From Bugula neritina (Eukaryota > Bryozoa > Gymnolaemata > Cheilostomatida > Bugulidae): a DNA stretch of 64,000 bases. Shown here in pieces: positions 1 through 16,640 of the stretch. Below the pieces are notes generated by a model. It was given only the letters and a program-made list of their open reading frames with translations. It had not been told where the DNA came from and searched no databases. A program made the position numbers and the translations under genes. The DNA is taken from the NCBI GenBank assembly GCA_964035545.1, contig OZ037769.1, forward strand, positions 15,304,633-15,368,632, in the 5' to 3' direction. Numbering within the stretch: position 1 is the first letter of the stretch; every line of letters begins with the position of its first letter.

Positions 1-45
1 CATCATTCATTCACAAGAACCTTCAAGTATACATTCACTCTCAAC

Positions 46-1658
46 ATGTCAAGATACTGTAGTATATTCGTAGCTCTGCTGGTGGTTGCTGTCAGCACTT
101 CTCTAGCTGAAAGAATGTGTATGCCAGAGCAGTGGGAAGCAGATGTCGTTGATAAGATTGCTCACGTGGCGGATGGGCAGTTCCTTAATCTGGATGTGGT
201 TGGAAAAGCAGCAGCTGACTATAGCAGAGGCATGACAGCGCTGCTACAAAGTGTGTCTTCTGAGGGTAGATTTATTGGCAAATATCTCTTCCTGAGCTTA
301 CAGGTAATGGGAACTCTATTTTCTTGTTTGAATGTTTGTTATTTTGTTGTTAAATTCATAAGAATACAATATATATATGAAAGTCTTGTTGTCAAAAACT
401 ATTATGCCCAGCGGCTAATTGGAATAATATTTTATATCAGCTTGTTTCATAAACATGCATTATAGCTGCAATTGTTTAGCTTTGAAAACAAAGATCAAGA
501 CTGTAAACGCTGTTATAATCTTAATTTCAAAAAAATGCAAGACTGGAAAAAAACTTTTTTTTCAAAAGGAAGAGTTTGATCTAATCAATTTCAATTTATT
601 TTATTTACTTGTTAATTTCTGTTGTAGTCAAAATCATATGTAGTGGACCTGGAAGGCAAGACTTGCCATTTGCTGCCAGCAGTCACAGTTGAGCAGCCTT
701 GTTCTGACAGCCGTAAGTTATAAGTTTCACAATCAGATTAAAGGATACATTTCATTCTCTTCCCAACAATATATACTGAGTGCTTACTATAGAGCACTAA
801 ATTAAATCTGAAATTATAATATCATATCAAACAGCTCATATAATATTGCATATTATAGCAGAGTTCCAGTATGACAGTTATTCAAGAGTAATCATGCACA
901 ACCTTGAATAATTTTGCTATTGAATTTACTATTAGAGTTACTATTAGAGTTGCTATTAGAGTTGCCGCAAGTGCTATAATAATATGTGTAACTATTATAT
1001 GTATTTTAAATATAATTTAGTGATTTTCTTTAGCAAAACTATTTAACTTTCATTCTGTGTGAATGAACCTTTTAGCCTGGCTCAGATATCTCAACTCCTG
1101 GTCAATTGGAGGGTTACTCTGGGCAGACACCTATCATTATGACACTGGATCCAGTCTAATAACAGAAATCACTGTGTTGAGAGATACTTTCTCCATCATC
1201 TCTGAGAATATTGAGCAAGCAATAGAAGGGGGTGAGTCAGAAATACTATTCAGTTTATACACATGCTTTCTAAAACTTAATTTATTGTATTTCATTAGTT
1301 GCACTCTTTTACTTGATTAAAAGATAGGTTGTCTGGCCACCATCTTTAATTTGGAATTATAATACAAACCTACATCTTCAAAGATTTGGTCCATGGAATC
1401 AAGAAATAGCCTATAGTCTATTTGTGAACATGAATTTTTAAAAATCCTTTATGATTACATAATAGGCAGTTTAAAATTTGGTTATAATCTGTACTCCTTC
1501 AGTTTTACTGAGCAATTAATATTTATTTAACTTTTGTAGTACCGCAGTTGGCATCATTGAGATATGGAAACATGACTGCAGAAATTACAGACTTGAGTAT
1601 TTTTGAAATACCACGCTACTGCAACAATGGTGACCCTGCCCTTACTAACACAAGGTAA
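46..1658 (+). CDS. Ependymin-related secreted protein, complete (4 exons)
   Basis: Exons 46-303, 628-712, 1076-1231 and 1540-1658 join in phase (phases 0, 1, 1) into 205 codons plus stop. Residues 1-21 form a signal peptide (hydrophobic core FVALLVVAV, cleavage after SLA). The mature start, C-x-P-x-QWEA, matches the hallmark Cys-Pro-Trp-Glu start of ependymin-related proteins. Four cysteines are spaced as in that family (MCMPEQW, KTCHLL, QPCSDS, IPRYCNN), and the C-terminal block DLSIFEIPRYC matches the family's Phe-x-(V/I)-P-x-(Y/F)-C ending. Ependymin-related proteins are secreted or lysosomal glycoproteins with a lipid-binding beta fold; the ligand of this one cannot be read from sequence. 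The single ATG at 46 fits the signal peptide. A candidate AATAAA polyadenylation signal lies at 1871. The gene converges with the transporter gene ending at 2362. Confidence 0.85.
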
Positions 1659-2361
1659 AATATTGATGATTTTGCAGAGTTGACCTGGTCCGCCCGTTCA
1701 ATTGAATAGATGAGTAATGACAACAACTGAACTTTGATATTAAAAGCATTATCTTCATTTATTACATAATTTATGATTCCTATAAATGTCTTAAAAGTTT
1801 GCAAATTATTAATCTTTTTCTTTTTCATTTAAAAGAGCATAATGTTATAACAAAATATCAGTTTGAAAAAAATAAACTTAGTCTTCGCAATAAGATCTCA
1901 TCTCTTTTTGCTTTCTTACACAACATCAGGATTGAGTGTTAGTTATTCTCAAATGATATCACAAAATTATATGACTATATCGTCACAGATTCCTTTGAAT
2001 GTCTTCGAATAAACTTCACATGTATAAATGTCATTTCTGAATATATGTTTTTTCCTCTGCTAACTGTCAATTTACACCAATGAACAAGATATCCTGTTTA
2101 TACGAGATCCAAATGTATTTACACTGCATTACTGTTGGTAATAAAACATAAGCAGATTTCAACAGAATATCTCAACTCTTTTTCACTAAATTATGCCAGA
2201 TCTTCTTCATGTTCACTTTATTAGTATTTTTTATTTTAAAGTGTTATAAGAATATCAAGATATTAAAAGCATAAAAAACCTACAACAGATAGAATACGCT
2301 ATATTAAAGTTATATGTAATACATTATAACGAATATTGCACAAAATATTAATTTTTAAGAA
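1659..2361. other. Intergenic region between convergent genes
   Basis: AT-rich sequence between the stop codon of the ependymin-related gene and the stop codon of transporter unit 1. It should hold both 3' UTRs: an AATAAA at 1871-1876 on the + strand and an AATAAA on the - strand at 2217-2222. I see no coding potential beyond short chance ORFs. Confidence 0.5.
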
Positions 2362-5300
2362 TTATCCCCTCTTTCTTGCAGTTAGTACAGCTATAGCCAG
2401 CATAGCCATGGCTCCTAAAACTCTACAACTACCCACAAATATGAGCCCGTACTTCTCTTCTGTGTGTTCGGCTATGTAAGCTGCAATTATAGAGTCACAG
2501 TGATTTAATTTTTAAGGCAGAACTGTTTATGGTTACATTTCTATAGAGTTTTTCAAAAACAAATGTATAACTATAAACTATGAAAGAAATGTACATAATA
2601 CTTCAAAAAGACTAAGTTTTTTAACTCGTGACTTACCAGCAACAGGGATTAGAGCAAGACCTCCCAAACCTTCTGAAAAACACTCTATACCAAATAGCAG
2701 CGGAAGTTGATTAGCTGAACATAAGTCACTAACAACTGCTAGAATAGTGGTGACAGCAAATCCTATTCCTAAGCCGTAGAGTGAAGTTGAAGTGTAATAG
2801 ATTGCCTGCAGCAACAATATCTCTACAGTTTTAATTTATATGGTAGAATATGGAAAATGCACCTCTCTCATTCAAATCATAGAATATTTATTATCAGTGG
2901 TTAAAAAAAACCCAGAAATAATTGAAAGTTGAAAGTGACAGGTAAAAATAAATTATATTGTTATTATAGTAACTATTCATTACATGCAGTTAGGAAATTA
3001 ACTAAATCTAGATTCAATGTTAGCTGTTGTTTGTATACCTTTAAAAATGAGTTCTGTCAAAAATATCCAAATGTTTAACTGTACAATATAACTCAAAATA
3101 TGTTTAGTAATTCACTTTGATAATTGATAGAAAGTCTCGGGAAAAATTTTTATCCAATTTCACTCAATTTAAAAATAAACTTTAAACTTTTTGGATTAAA
3201 ACAGAAAAAGATAATTTTTAATTTTGATTGTTTTCAAAGTTAAAATATATCTTAGAAGAAGTTGTCTCACCTTGGTAGTTGCGAATGGTGCAATAAATAT
3301 TCCAATACACGTCAGCGAGACAGCACTCATGTAGAGAATGAATCGGTTTAGTTTGAGAGAACCGGTGAGAGCTAAAGTAATGCAGGCTACTATGTTGCCA
3401 ATTCCTATAAAATAAGTCATAACATGATGATGCTGCATGAATATACCAATTATGTGTGGACTTTTAGCAGATTGATATAACTTATAATTCTCATCCACAC
3501 AAATAATCTTTTTTATTATATAACAGTCATTATTAAAAAATACAAAGCCATATAATTTGATTCAAACATCGTGGGTATATATAAAGCATTTCTTTTTGTG
3601 AAACTTTGCAGAGAACATGCAAACTAGAATTATCAACAAAAGTTGCTTTGGCATCTATATAGAATTCAAGATGCAATAACATTCATATGCCCATTGAAAT
3701 CTAAACTGCATGAGCACAGGCTTTTATAAAGAAAGGTTACAATTATAATTTACAATTCTGAAACTAGAAAAACACCCTTTTTGTTCATTTCTTAAACTTT
3801 TGGAAGCACACTTTGAATTGTTAAATATTTGTAAATGTTCAGTGACATGGTTGTTTTAATAAAAGCAGCTAAATATATTTTCTCAAGCATTTTGCATTTC
3901 ATTAACTTATTGAATTTAATAAACTAATTATAACACTCTTGGCTATACATAATTTTACCTGCTATAGTTATTCCTAGGGCAGCCTCTAGCTCGGTGAGAT
4001 CAGTATTGTTAACAATATAATCATTAATCAGAACGACATAACCAGAGCCAGCCGCATTCCAGAATATTCCACTAACTACCAACAGCCAGACCTGTAAAAG
4101 AGTACCAATTTTTATATTTGTTTTTATGCTTTGCTCTTATATTTTATACTTTTATGATGAGTGTAATTATGACTTAGCATATATTGCAGTGGTTTGTAGA
4201 ATATTACGTTTATTTTACCACAAAACGTTTTGTACAACATGACTGAAAGCATGTTAAACTTTTAAGATTTTGTTGAAATTATATCTGAATTGTTGCATGC
4301 TTATTTTCTACATTTTATATAACTTAAATTTACATGACGCATCTGGTGTGTAAATAAGCTATAGTCTGAGCTGATTTATGCACAATTGACTTACCTCTGG
4401 TGATTTAAATAAAATCGCAAACTCTTGACGCAGAGTTGTTGCATTCTCCTTGATATTTACTTCTGGTGTTTCTGCTACATCTGCGTCTTCAACCTTTGAT
4501 TCTTCAACAGACTGTGGTTCATCAATCTACATCACAATAGTTAGTGTGCTGATGGGGGCAGGTTTCCATCTGAGAGTTACCTTTTCTTTTAGCAAAATAC
4601 CACATGTTTTTTAAATTACCAGCAGGGATAACTAGCTCTATTAGGTATATATGTTGTTCACTTATACTGCTTCACAAATTGTCCACTGCTGTCAAATATT
4701 TAATTGGTATATTAACTTTGTAAAATTTTAGCAAAAAAAATTATTATATTATATTGTTATATGATTCAATGTTTATTAGTCTGCTATTTGTACAAGTAGT
4801 TTCACCTCACTAAACTCTGCAGCTTTATTGTCAACACCCTCATCTGTATCTCTGTCAGCTGAAACTTCAGCTTTTCTTTCCGATTCCTTTGACAGTTTCA
4901 AGTTGTTTTCTGAAAGTGTTTCTGTAATCACATGCAATAAATCTGGTTTATATAAGTCAGAAAATGATGTTAATCAAAGAGCAGCAAATAAAGGGTTTAT
5001 TTGATTACAGCTCTTGAAGTAAAGAATTTACCTCAATACACTGTTCCGTATTAAAGCCTATCTTATTATAGAACTAAGATGTGCATATTTTGCTATTATG
5101 CTAAAAATTATTATAGTCAAATAATCATTTAAACATTCAAATTCATTTATAGCCTCTATAACATGTGGACCAGCAAAATTTCTTATGTTTTTAAATTGAT
5201 TATGTTAAAGCTTCTTTCATTATCTTATAACTGCTTGTATTTATGGGCATAAGCTTGCATGTAAATTATTAGCGTTATTAGTATTAAGCTTTGTGAACAT

Positions 5301-8300
5301 TACTGAGTATTTGCTTCTCGAGTCCCAGGCAAGGTAAAGCAACTCCTAAATCTTTGTTTTTCAAACTTTTTCAGGCATTTTGTCTAGTTAAAGTTAGTGC
5401 TACGTTTGCCTTCATGACATTATAGACATTCCTTATAATAGAGCATGTTATACTCTCATTGCTTAAACATTTTAAAATTAAGATTTAGCAAATATATAAC
5501 CTTTGTACCACCTGAGCTTTTTTCCTCCGATTGAGGATCCACGAAAGATATTCCTGCAATCAAATGGAGTATACTGAATGCTGACATAATCCCCATGGCA
5601 ACGGAGTAACCAAATTTACTCAGCAAGTATTGTGAAATCAGTGGCCATGTTACCACGCCAATATAACCTCCCAGCATTGCCACAGAGAAAGCTATATACT
5701 TGAATCGGTCAAAATAAAGTATTAGAATAGAGGAGCTAGCCGAGTAAGTACAGGAAATTCCTACACCTACAACAGAGTATAATAGTTATAATTAACTTTA
5801 GTCATCAGTTTAATGAGTTGTCTTATTAATGCAGGTCTGCTGAGAAGTTTAGTCACTGCTATAAGATCAGGAGAAGTGTAGAGAACAGCACCAGGACCTG
5901 TACATGGCCTTCATCGATCTGACAAAAGCTTTCGATACTGTAGATAGAACATCTCTCTGGACCATACTTGGAAAGATTGGATGTCCCCTGAAGTTTGTGA
6001 CAATGGTCCGTCTCCTCCATGATCAGATTGAAGCATCTGTCCTAGTCGATGGCCAAAAATCAGAATCTTTCAGGGTGCAAACTGGTGTAAAACAGGGCTG
6101 TGTTATAGCTCCAACGCTGTTCTCCATCTACTTGTTTGCTGTGCTGTACCTTGTGAAACAAGAACTTCCTACAGGCATCAGACTAAACTATCGTACCGGG
6201 GACCTGTTTAACCTGCAAAGACTGCGCGCCAAGACACTAATATCAGAGACATCAGTCCTTGAGTTGCAGTATGCTGATGATAATGCTCTAGTGGCGGATT
6301 CTGAAGAACATCTTCAAGCTGCCATGACTGCATTCGAGAATAAGGCTTACAACTCTCTCGGACTGAAGCTAAATGCAAAGAAGACACAAGTTATCTGCCA
6401 ACCAAAACCAGGAAAAATTGTTGACCCTCCCACTATTGTTGCTGGGGGTGAAACATTGTGCCCTGTTGACGATTTTGTGTACTTAGGAAGCAACCTGTCA
6501 TCAAAGGCGGATCTGGGGAAAGAAATAGACAGACGGCTTCAAACTGCTAGTATTGCTTACAGCAAGCTGAGGCAGAGAGTCTTTGACAACTCTAACCTGC
6601 AGGTAACCACAAAGCTGAAAGTGTACAAGGCTGTCATCATACCAACACTTCTGTATGCATCTGAGACATGGGCTGCCTACGGTACTGACATAAAAAAGCT
6701 AGAAAATTATCACATGAGGAAATTGCGAGGAATACTGGACATCAAATGGACTGACAAGCGCACTAATAACAGCGTATACCAACAAACAAAGATTCCAAGC
6801 TTTGAAAGCCTCTTCATCAAACACAGACTTCGTTGGTCGGGACATGTAGTGAGAATGAAAGGACACAGACTTCCTAAACAGATCCTTTATGGGAAGCTAC
6901 AAATAGGTAAAAGATTGCAAGGAGGACAGAGGAAGCGCTTTAAAGACTGTCTCAAAGACAGTATGAAGCGCTCTCACATCAGAACAGAGACCTGGGAATG
7001 GAATGCCGCAAGGAGGACCAGATGGAGATCTATGGTTCATAAAGGCATGCAAATCTTTGAAGAAGAAGGAATGCGACACAGAGACGAACTTAGAGCTGGC
7101 CGCAAGAAGGCTTAGCTCAACAGACACACCGAGTGATGACCTTAAATGCTTCCGCTGTGACCGCATATGCAGATCACTGATAGGACTCAGAAGTCATCAA
7201 GCTACTCACAAACAGCTGTAGGCAGACATCATACTCTACCTAGAGGGATAGCAAAGAGAGAGAGAGAGAGAGACTGCAGTCAGTATATTTATAGAACGAT
7301 TATTATGGCATTATATATAGTAACAATGATAAGACTTTTCTCAAGCTTTTCAAATGATTGTAATAATTATGAGATATTAGCTGTCACCATAAAGTACCTG
7401 CAAGAACACTGTACAGAATGACAGCATGCCACAGCTGTCTAGATAAAGCTGAGAGAGCAATACCAACCAGGATACAGGCTCCTCCAAATATCTGTGTAGC
7501 TCTGCAACCAAACTTTTTTATCAACACAGAAGCTATAGGACCTGTACAAATTACAAGAGAGAAAGCTATGTTTATCTAATCATTGGCAATTTGCAAGCTT
7601 TTTCAGAAAACTATCTACATACTATAACAACCTGTATTTACTCTAACTGTTTTATTTCGCCTTCCAATTGCACCTTAAAAAAGTCAGATTTAAAAGAAAA
7701 CATATTATTGTTCAAATTCAATTAATTATTGGCTCTTTTTGAACAGTAATTAATTTAAGCTGCTCATAAACTACATTTCCATTATATATTGAATGCATTT
7801 TTCCTTTTCCTAATGGAAACATGCAGTTGCACTCAAGGAAACCACAACCTCGTAAGTTATGCAAACCACAACTACAAATCTACAAATCCATAAACTGGCA
7901 CTTATGAAAATGCAGCAGCGTTAAGTAATAGTTAAAAAGTGGATTGGTTGATCTAACTATTCCCAAAGAGATCTTTCGGTATATATTAAGTATGACACTT
8001 GTGAATTAGTATGCAAACTATGTATACATAACGTTATTATACAGTCCAAAGTTGAATGACACCCATCAACAGTTATATATAGCTCAATTTTGTCAAGTGT
8101 TTACTCTGTCATCCAAAGATTTATTGCTATGAATTTTTTACAAAATATAAAAGCTTTCAAGTACCTATAATAACAAATATTATCAGAAAAAGCCTGAAGA
8201 CATGAATAACTTCTATACATATGTGCATGGTTGTTTGTGTGTGCGATATATACATGAGTAATTGTGAAATAACAAACTCACCAAACCCCAGAAGCAATCC

Positions 8301-8504
8301 AATATGAATAGTCCCCAGGAGACTTCCTTTCTGAAGGTCAATATTGAAGACCTTCTGGTGTGCTATCGTCAAGTTACCAGCAGTGCCGTAGCTAAATCCC
8401 AGATGTGTGAAGTGAGAGAGAAATGAAAAGAAGAGTATGACCCAAGCATAACCCTTGTCTTTGGCGTTGAGTTGCGACTTTTTCAATATTTTCAGAAGCG
8501 TCAT
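2362..8504 (-). CDS. SLC16/monocarboxylate transporter-like protein, unit 1 (9 coding exons)
   Basis: Exons in coding order: 8504-8282, 7541-7398, 5766-5512, 4921-4806, 4526-4395, 4091-3959, 3404-3271, 2805-2637, 2480-2362. All phases agree and give 474 aa. The start has the SLC16 TM1 signature in altered form (KDKGYAWV in place of D-G-G-x-G-W). It is followed by GPIASVLIKKFGCR, the GVGISCTY / LGGYIGVVTWPL TM4-5 block, and a C-terminal TM10-12 block containing SDLCSANQLPLLFGIE. Exons 4-5 encode an acidic, charged central loop typical of the TM6-TM7 cytosolic loop. Family members are twelve-TM plasma-membrane carriers of monocarboxylates or related solutes; the substrate here is unknown. The exon 3 donor could instead lie 3 nt downstream (exon end at 5509). 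A LINE fragment sits in intron 2. A likely 5' non-coding exon ends at 9212. Confidence 0.85.
5865..7275 (+). mobile_element. 5'-truncated non-LTR retrotransposon (LINE), RT domain to 3' end
   Basis: The ORF from 5904 to 7115 (in-frame similarity begins at about 5865) encodes a reverse transcriptase fragment. Visible motifs are AFIDLTKAFD at residues 2-11, GVKQGCVIAP at 61-70, and the catalytic YADD at 123-126. A long C-terminal region follows with blocks typical of invertebrate LINE ORF2 (LLYASETWAAY, LRWSGHVVRMKGHRLPKQ). Everything N-terminal to RT block 2, including the endonuclease, is missing. A (GA)n tail follows at 7253-7273. The element lies in intron 2 of transporter unit 1 in the opposite orientation; unit 2 lacks it at the same place (about 14340). 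The clade was not resolved by eye. Confidence 0.85.
7101..7221 (+). pseudogene. Frameshifted C2H2-type zinc-finger tail of the LINE ORF
   Basis: The RT ORF stops at 7115, but the +1 frame continues through a C2H2-like knuckle, CFRCDRICRSLIGLRSHQATH (Cys-x2-Cys...His-x3-His), ending at 7221. Related LINE proteins carry such a zinc finger at the extreme C-terminus, so a frameshift near 7090-7115 probably separated it from the RT frame. This supports the copy being dead. Confidence 0.6.
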
Positions 8505-9211
8505 AATATAGCTTTTCCTTGGAGAATTTCAACAGCTATTATTGTACCTTCTTATTAGACCTAAAACTAAAATATGTGAATAATCATTTAATTGCTTGCA
8601 ATTTTAAAAAGAAAATTGTAAAATGTAAAAATTAGAATTTCCATCAACCTCTTAACATTTAACTTATAATAACTTACATAAATGCAAAATAAAAATGATT
8701 TAGGTTTTGGTGAAATGAGATATTATACCAAAAGTCACAATCTTGCCTTAAAACAGACATGATTAGGGCTGGGTTACATCAAGTAGGGAATTGGTCAAAT
8801 TTTTAGGTAAACTAAAGTTAGTATTTGTAGAGACAACAATTGTACTATCTATATAAAGCATCTTAATGTAATGAGCATATATAGACAGTGAAAACTAATG
8901 ATAAAACTCAGTGAGGTGAACTATAATGCAGTAAGTAACTTATCACATAAAAACAAACTCATGTGAGTTTATAGTCACTATCTCTGTGAGAACCTACTGA
9001 TGGAAAAAGTTTGTTAAAGCTATAGTAGCTTTTTCTTGTTTTCTGTAGCTTTTACTGGCTCAGAACTCAGAACTGAAATCATGATTTATATTTACTATAT
9101 TATTTGAATAAGGTATAACTGTCAAATGATATTCAACATAAAAAGAATAGCAATTAAGTGACGTCATTATATTAATATCATATATCCATATTAATATTAT
9201 AATAGACTTAC

Positions 9212-9290
9212 CTTTCATGGGATGACAACTTCTACAGTATACACCAACAAGCTATATAGATTCTATTCATGTGTAGACTAAGCAAGTGTA
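9212..9290 (-). other. Probable 5' non-coding exon of transporter unit 1 (3' edge certain, 5' edge estimated)
   Basis: On the minus strand the sequence CATGAAAG followed by gtaagtct (9211 downwards) makes a strong splice donor. The same block with the same donor recurs upstream of unit 2 (16539) and unit 3 (28312). The matching acceptor is at 8560 in unit 1 (agttttag) and 15580 in unit 2, placing the coding ATG 57-60 nt into the next exon. In units 1 and 2 the exon ends in an upstream ATG that opens a short uORF across the junction. The transcription start is not visible. Confidence 0.5.
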
Positions 9291-9387
9291 TATGCAACCC
9301 TTTTGTTTAGGAATAAAATAAGAAGAGTTAGTTACAAAGGCTAAATTCTACTTAAACTTGGTTGAAATTTGCCAAAACTCTTAAGAG

Positions 9388-9563
9388 CTACGTTATATAT
9401 ACTTTTGTATTAGCATGTGCACGGTCATTCATCATCATGATTGATAGTCTACTACAGTGTCTATCCAGTCTACAATTGTAGACTGGATAGACACTGTAGT
9501 AGACTATCAATCATGATGATGAATGACCGTGCACATGCTAATACAAAAGTATATATAACGTAG
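9388..9563. repeat. Perfect 176-bp palindrome without spacer
   Basis: Bases 9388-9475 are the exact reverse complement of 9476-9563, with the centre at CAA/TTG. The right arm corresponds to single-copy sequence in the paralogous position of unit 2 (about 16722-16800), while the left arm has no counterpart there. It is therefore an inverted duplication that arose in unit 1 only, unless it is an assembly fold-back. Confidence 0.95.
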
Positions 9564-10459
9564 AGATTGCATCTGATAGGTCATACTGTGATGAGGGATT
9601 TAAATTTCAATAGAATTTCATTATCTTGATGGCATAGAATAAAAAAAGAACAATAAAGAATTATTTCAGTGCTTTTCAAAGTACATAATAGTGTTAAGTT
9701 GTTTTTTATATACTGCGGGTCTATAAAACTTACTCAATTATTATTTTCACTGACACCTGATAATCTAAGTTATGTGTTATTGGAGAGGTAATTGCAAAGT
9801 TTCTAACTTTATGAATATAGCATTAGTTCTATCAGATATTTTTCGCTGAAGAAAAGAACAAATCAGTCATGCTCCAACCTTTATACTCAAACTGAAAGGT
9901 TGGCACCTAAGCTATTATTTCGAAATCTGCATATCTGGCTACAATTTATACTTTTGTAGTTTCAAATAATTCTAGCGCTCAATTCTAAGTTTCAAATGTC
10001 GGCACAGTTGACCCACGCTCCAAACAGAGAGGCACATTCTCAATATCTGAGCTAAAGCTATGCTAAAACTGTCAATAGAGTGTCATATATTGGGTTCAAT
10101 TGCATAAACATGTAATTTATTGCACATTTAAACTTGGCTTACAGCTGATTTAAACTGATTGGAAACTAATGGTATATGTAAACATTAGTAAAAATTCAAA
10201 ATGGACACTAATCTATATTAGATATGGACAGAAAGCCAGTAAATTTTATTCCAACTTTCTATATCAGTCAATTTGTTTTTTATAGACATTGATCTATTGA
10301 TGCATAACAGATGCTATAATAAAATGTTGTTTGAATTTTTTTTATTTTAATTAATAAAACTTATTAAAACTTAAATCATGAAAATAACATTTTTCGTATG
10401 CAACGGTATGCAATACATTATGGATGATGTATACATAAAAAATTGAGTTCTTTTAAGAA
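9564..10459. other. Inter-unit spacer between transporter units 1 and 2
   Basis: No coding potential. The spacer aligns by eye along its length with 16801-17745 (upstream of unit 2), for example the shared block GGCACAGTTGACCCA near 10000 and GGCACGGTTGACCCA near 17260. Its first part also aligns with regions upstream of the Shisa-like genes (28740-28880 and 34680-34800). It probably carries promoter sequence for unit 1. Confidence 0.5.
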
Positions 10460-15529
<5,070 letters not shown>

Positions 15530-15800
15530 ATTATAGTTTTTTCGTGAAGAGCTGCAACAGCTATAAGCTTCTTATGGCACCTAAAACTAAAATAGGTGAA
15601 TAATAATTTAGTTGCTTACAACTTTAATAATAAAACTACAATAAAATAACAATTTTCACTAGCCTTTCAACATTCAATTTGGTGGCTTACACAAATATAC
15701 AATAATAGGTTATCTAGGTTTTGCTGAATTAAGATGTTATACCAGAAGTCAATATCTTGTCTTGAAATAGACATTATTAGAGTTACATCAAGTGGGAAAT

Positions 15801-15904
15801 GTAGTGTTGAGTTTACCCAGTGGTCCGGTGGTGTAATGGTTAGCACACTTGCTTGCAAGCCAGAGGTCTTGGGTTCGATTCCCAGTGGGGGCAAAATTAT
15901 TTTT
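15801..15904 (+). mobile_element. SINE A: short tRNA-derived SINE
   Basis: A degenerate tRNA-like body carries a good Pol III A box (TGGTGTAATGG, 15829-15839) and a perfect B box (GGTTCGATTCC, 15872-15882). It ends in CCCAGTGGGGGCAAAAT. The acceptor stems do not pair, so it is not a functional tRNA. The paralogous site in unit 1 (about 8780-8800) lacks the insert. A second, internally deleted copy is at 31774-31830. Confidence 0.75.
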
Positions 15905-16227
15905 CAGGAAACTAGTCAAATTTTCAAGTAAACTAAAGGTAGTATTGGTAGAGACAACCACTATTGTACACAAAGCATTTTAATTTGAGTATATAAACAG
16001 TGAAAACTAATGGTAAAACTAAGTGAGGTGAACTATGCAGTAACTAACTTATCACATAAAAACAAACTCATGTGAGTTTATAGTCACTATATCTGTGAGA
16101 ACCCACTAATAGAAAAAGTTTGTTAAAGCTGGCTATAATGGCTTTTTCTTGTTTTTCTGTAGCTTTTACTGGCCCAGCACTCAGCACTGGTATCCTAAAT
16201 GATTATTACCATCTTATTTGAATAATA

Positions 16228-16424
16228 GCAGCAGCAATAGTCTAGGGGTTAGAGCGTTTTGCCTAGTAAGCACGAGGTCATGGGTTCGAGCCCGGACAAA
16301 TGCCATTGGTGATGTTAGGAAGAGCATCCAGTCATAATTGCTCATGTGCCTCATTTAAATAAGTCCTTAGCTCGTTCTAACAAAAACCTTTTTCACCAGG
16401 GGTTTCTAACAGGGATAGTGACTA
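16228..16424 (+). mobile_element. SINE B: 197-bp tRNA-derived SINE with 13-bp target duplication
   Basis: The head resembles a tRNA with a B box GGTTCGAGCC (16283-16292). The body carries the AGGAAGAGCATCC motif seen in several invertebrate SINE families, and the 3' end is AACAGGGATAGTGACTA. The insert is bounded by exact 13-bp repeats TATTTGAATAATA at 16215-16227 and 16425-16437. Unit 1 has the uninterrupted site near 9101 (TTATTTGAATAAGG). Antisense copies are at 22121-22246 and 23632-23820. Confidence 0.9.
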
Positions 16425-16538
16425 TATTTGAATAATATCATCAAATGCTACTCATGCAACAAAGTATAGTGACTATGTAATTCAGTAATATTGTTATATT
16501 AATATAATATAACCATTATATTGTTATAATAGACTTAC

Positions 16539-16640
16539 CTTTCATGAGATGACAACTTCTATGAGATATGCCAACTCATACAGATTCCATGCATGTGTGT
16601 TGACCAAGCAACTGTATGCAACTCTTTCGTTTATCAGTAG
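16539..16640 (-). other. Probable 5' non-coding exon of transporter unit 2 (5' edge estimated)
   Basis: Donor CATGAAAG/gtaagtct at 16538 on the minus strand, homologous to the exon at 9212 in unit 1. Joined to the acceptor at 15580 it carries a uORF of eight codons (MKGAIRSL, then stop) ahead of the main ATG at 15529. Confidence 0.5.

Larger units (their letters stand above)
15581..16538. other. 5' intron of transporter unit 2 with two SINE insertions
   Basis: Between the acceptor of coding exon 1 (15580) and the donor of the 5' non-coding exon (16539). It aligns with 8561-9211 of unit 1, except for the SINE A copy at 15801-15904 and the SINE B copy at 16228-16424. Short remnants related to the SINE B 3' end (around 16070-16110, and 8960-9020 in unit 1) appear older than the duplication. 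Confidence 0.6.

Noticed and set aside
6897-7166. 89-aa minus-strand ORF opposite the LINE RT
   Set aside because: Shadow of the RT coding sequence in another frame.
15821-15893. Functional tRNA gene with anticodon GCA or TGC
   Set aside because: The A and B boxes are good, but the 5' and 3' acceptor strands do not pair and the anticodon stem is poor; better explained as a SINE head.
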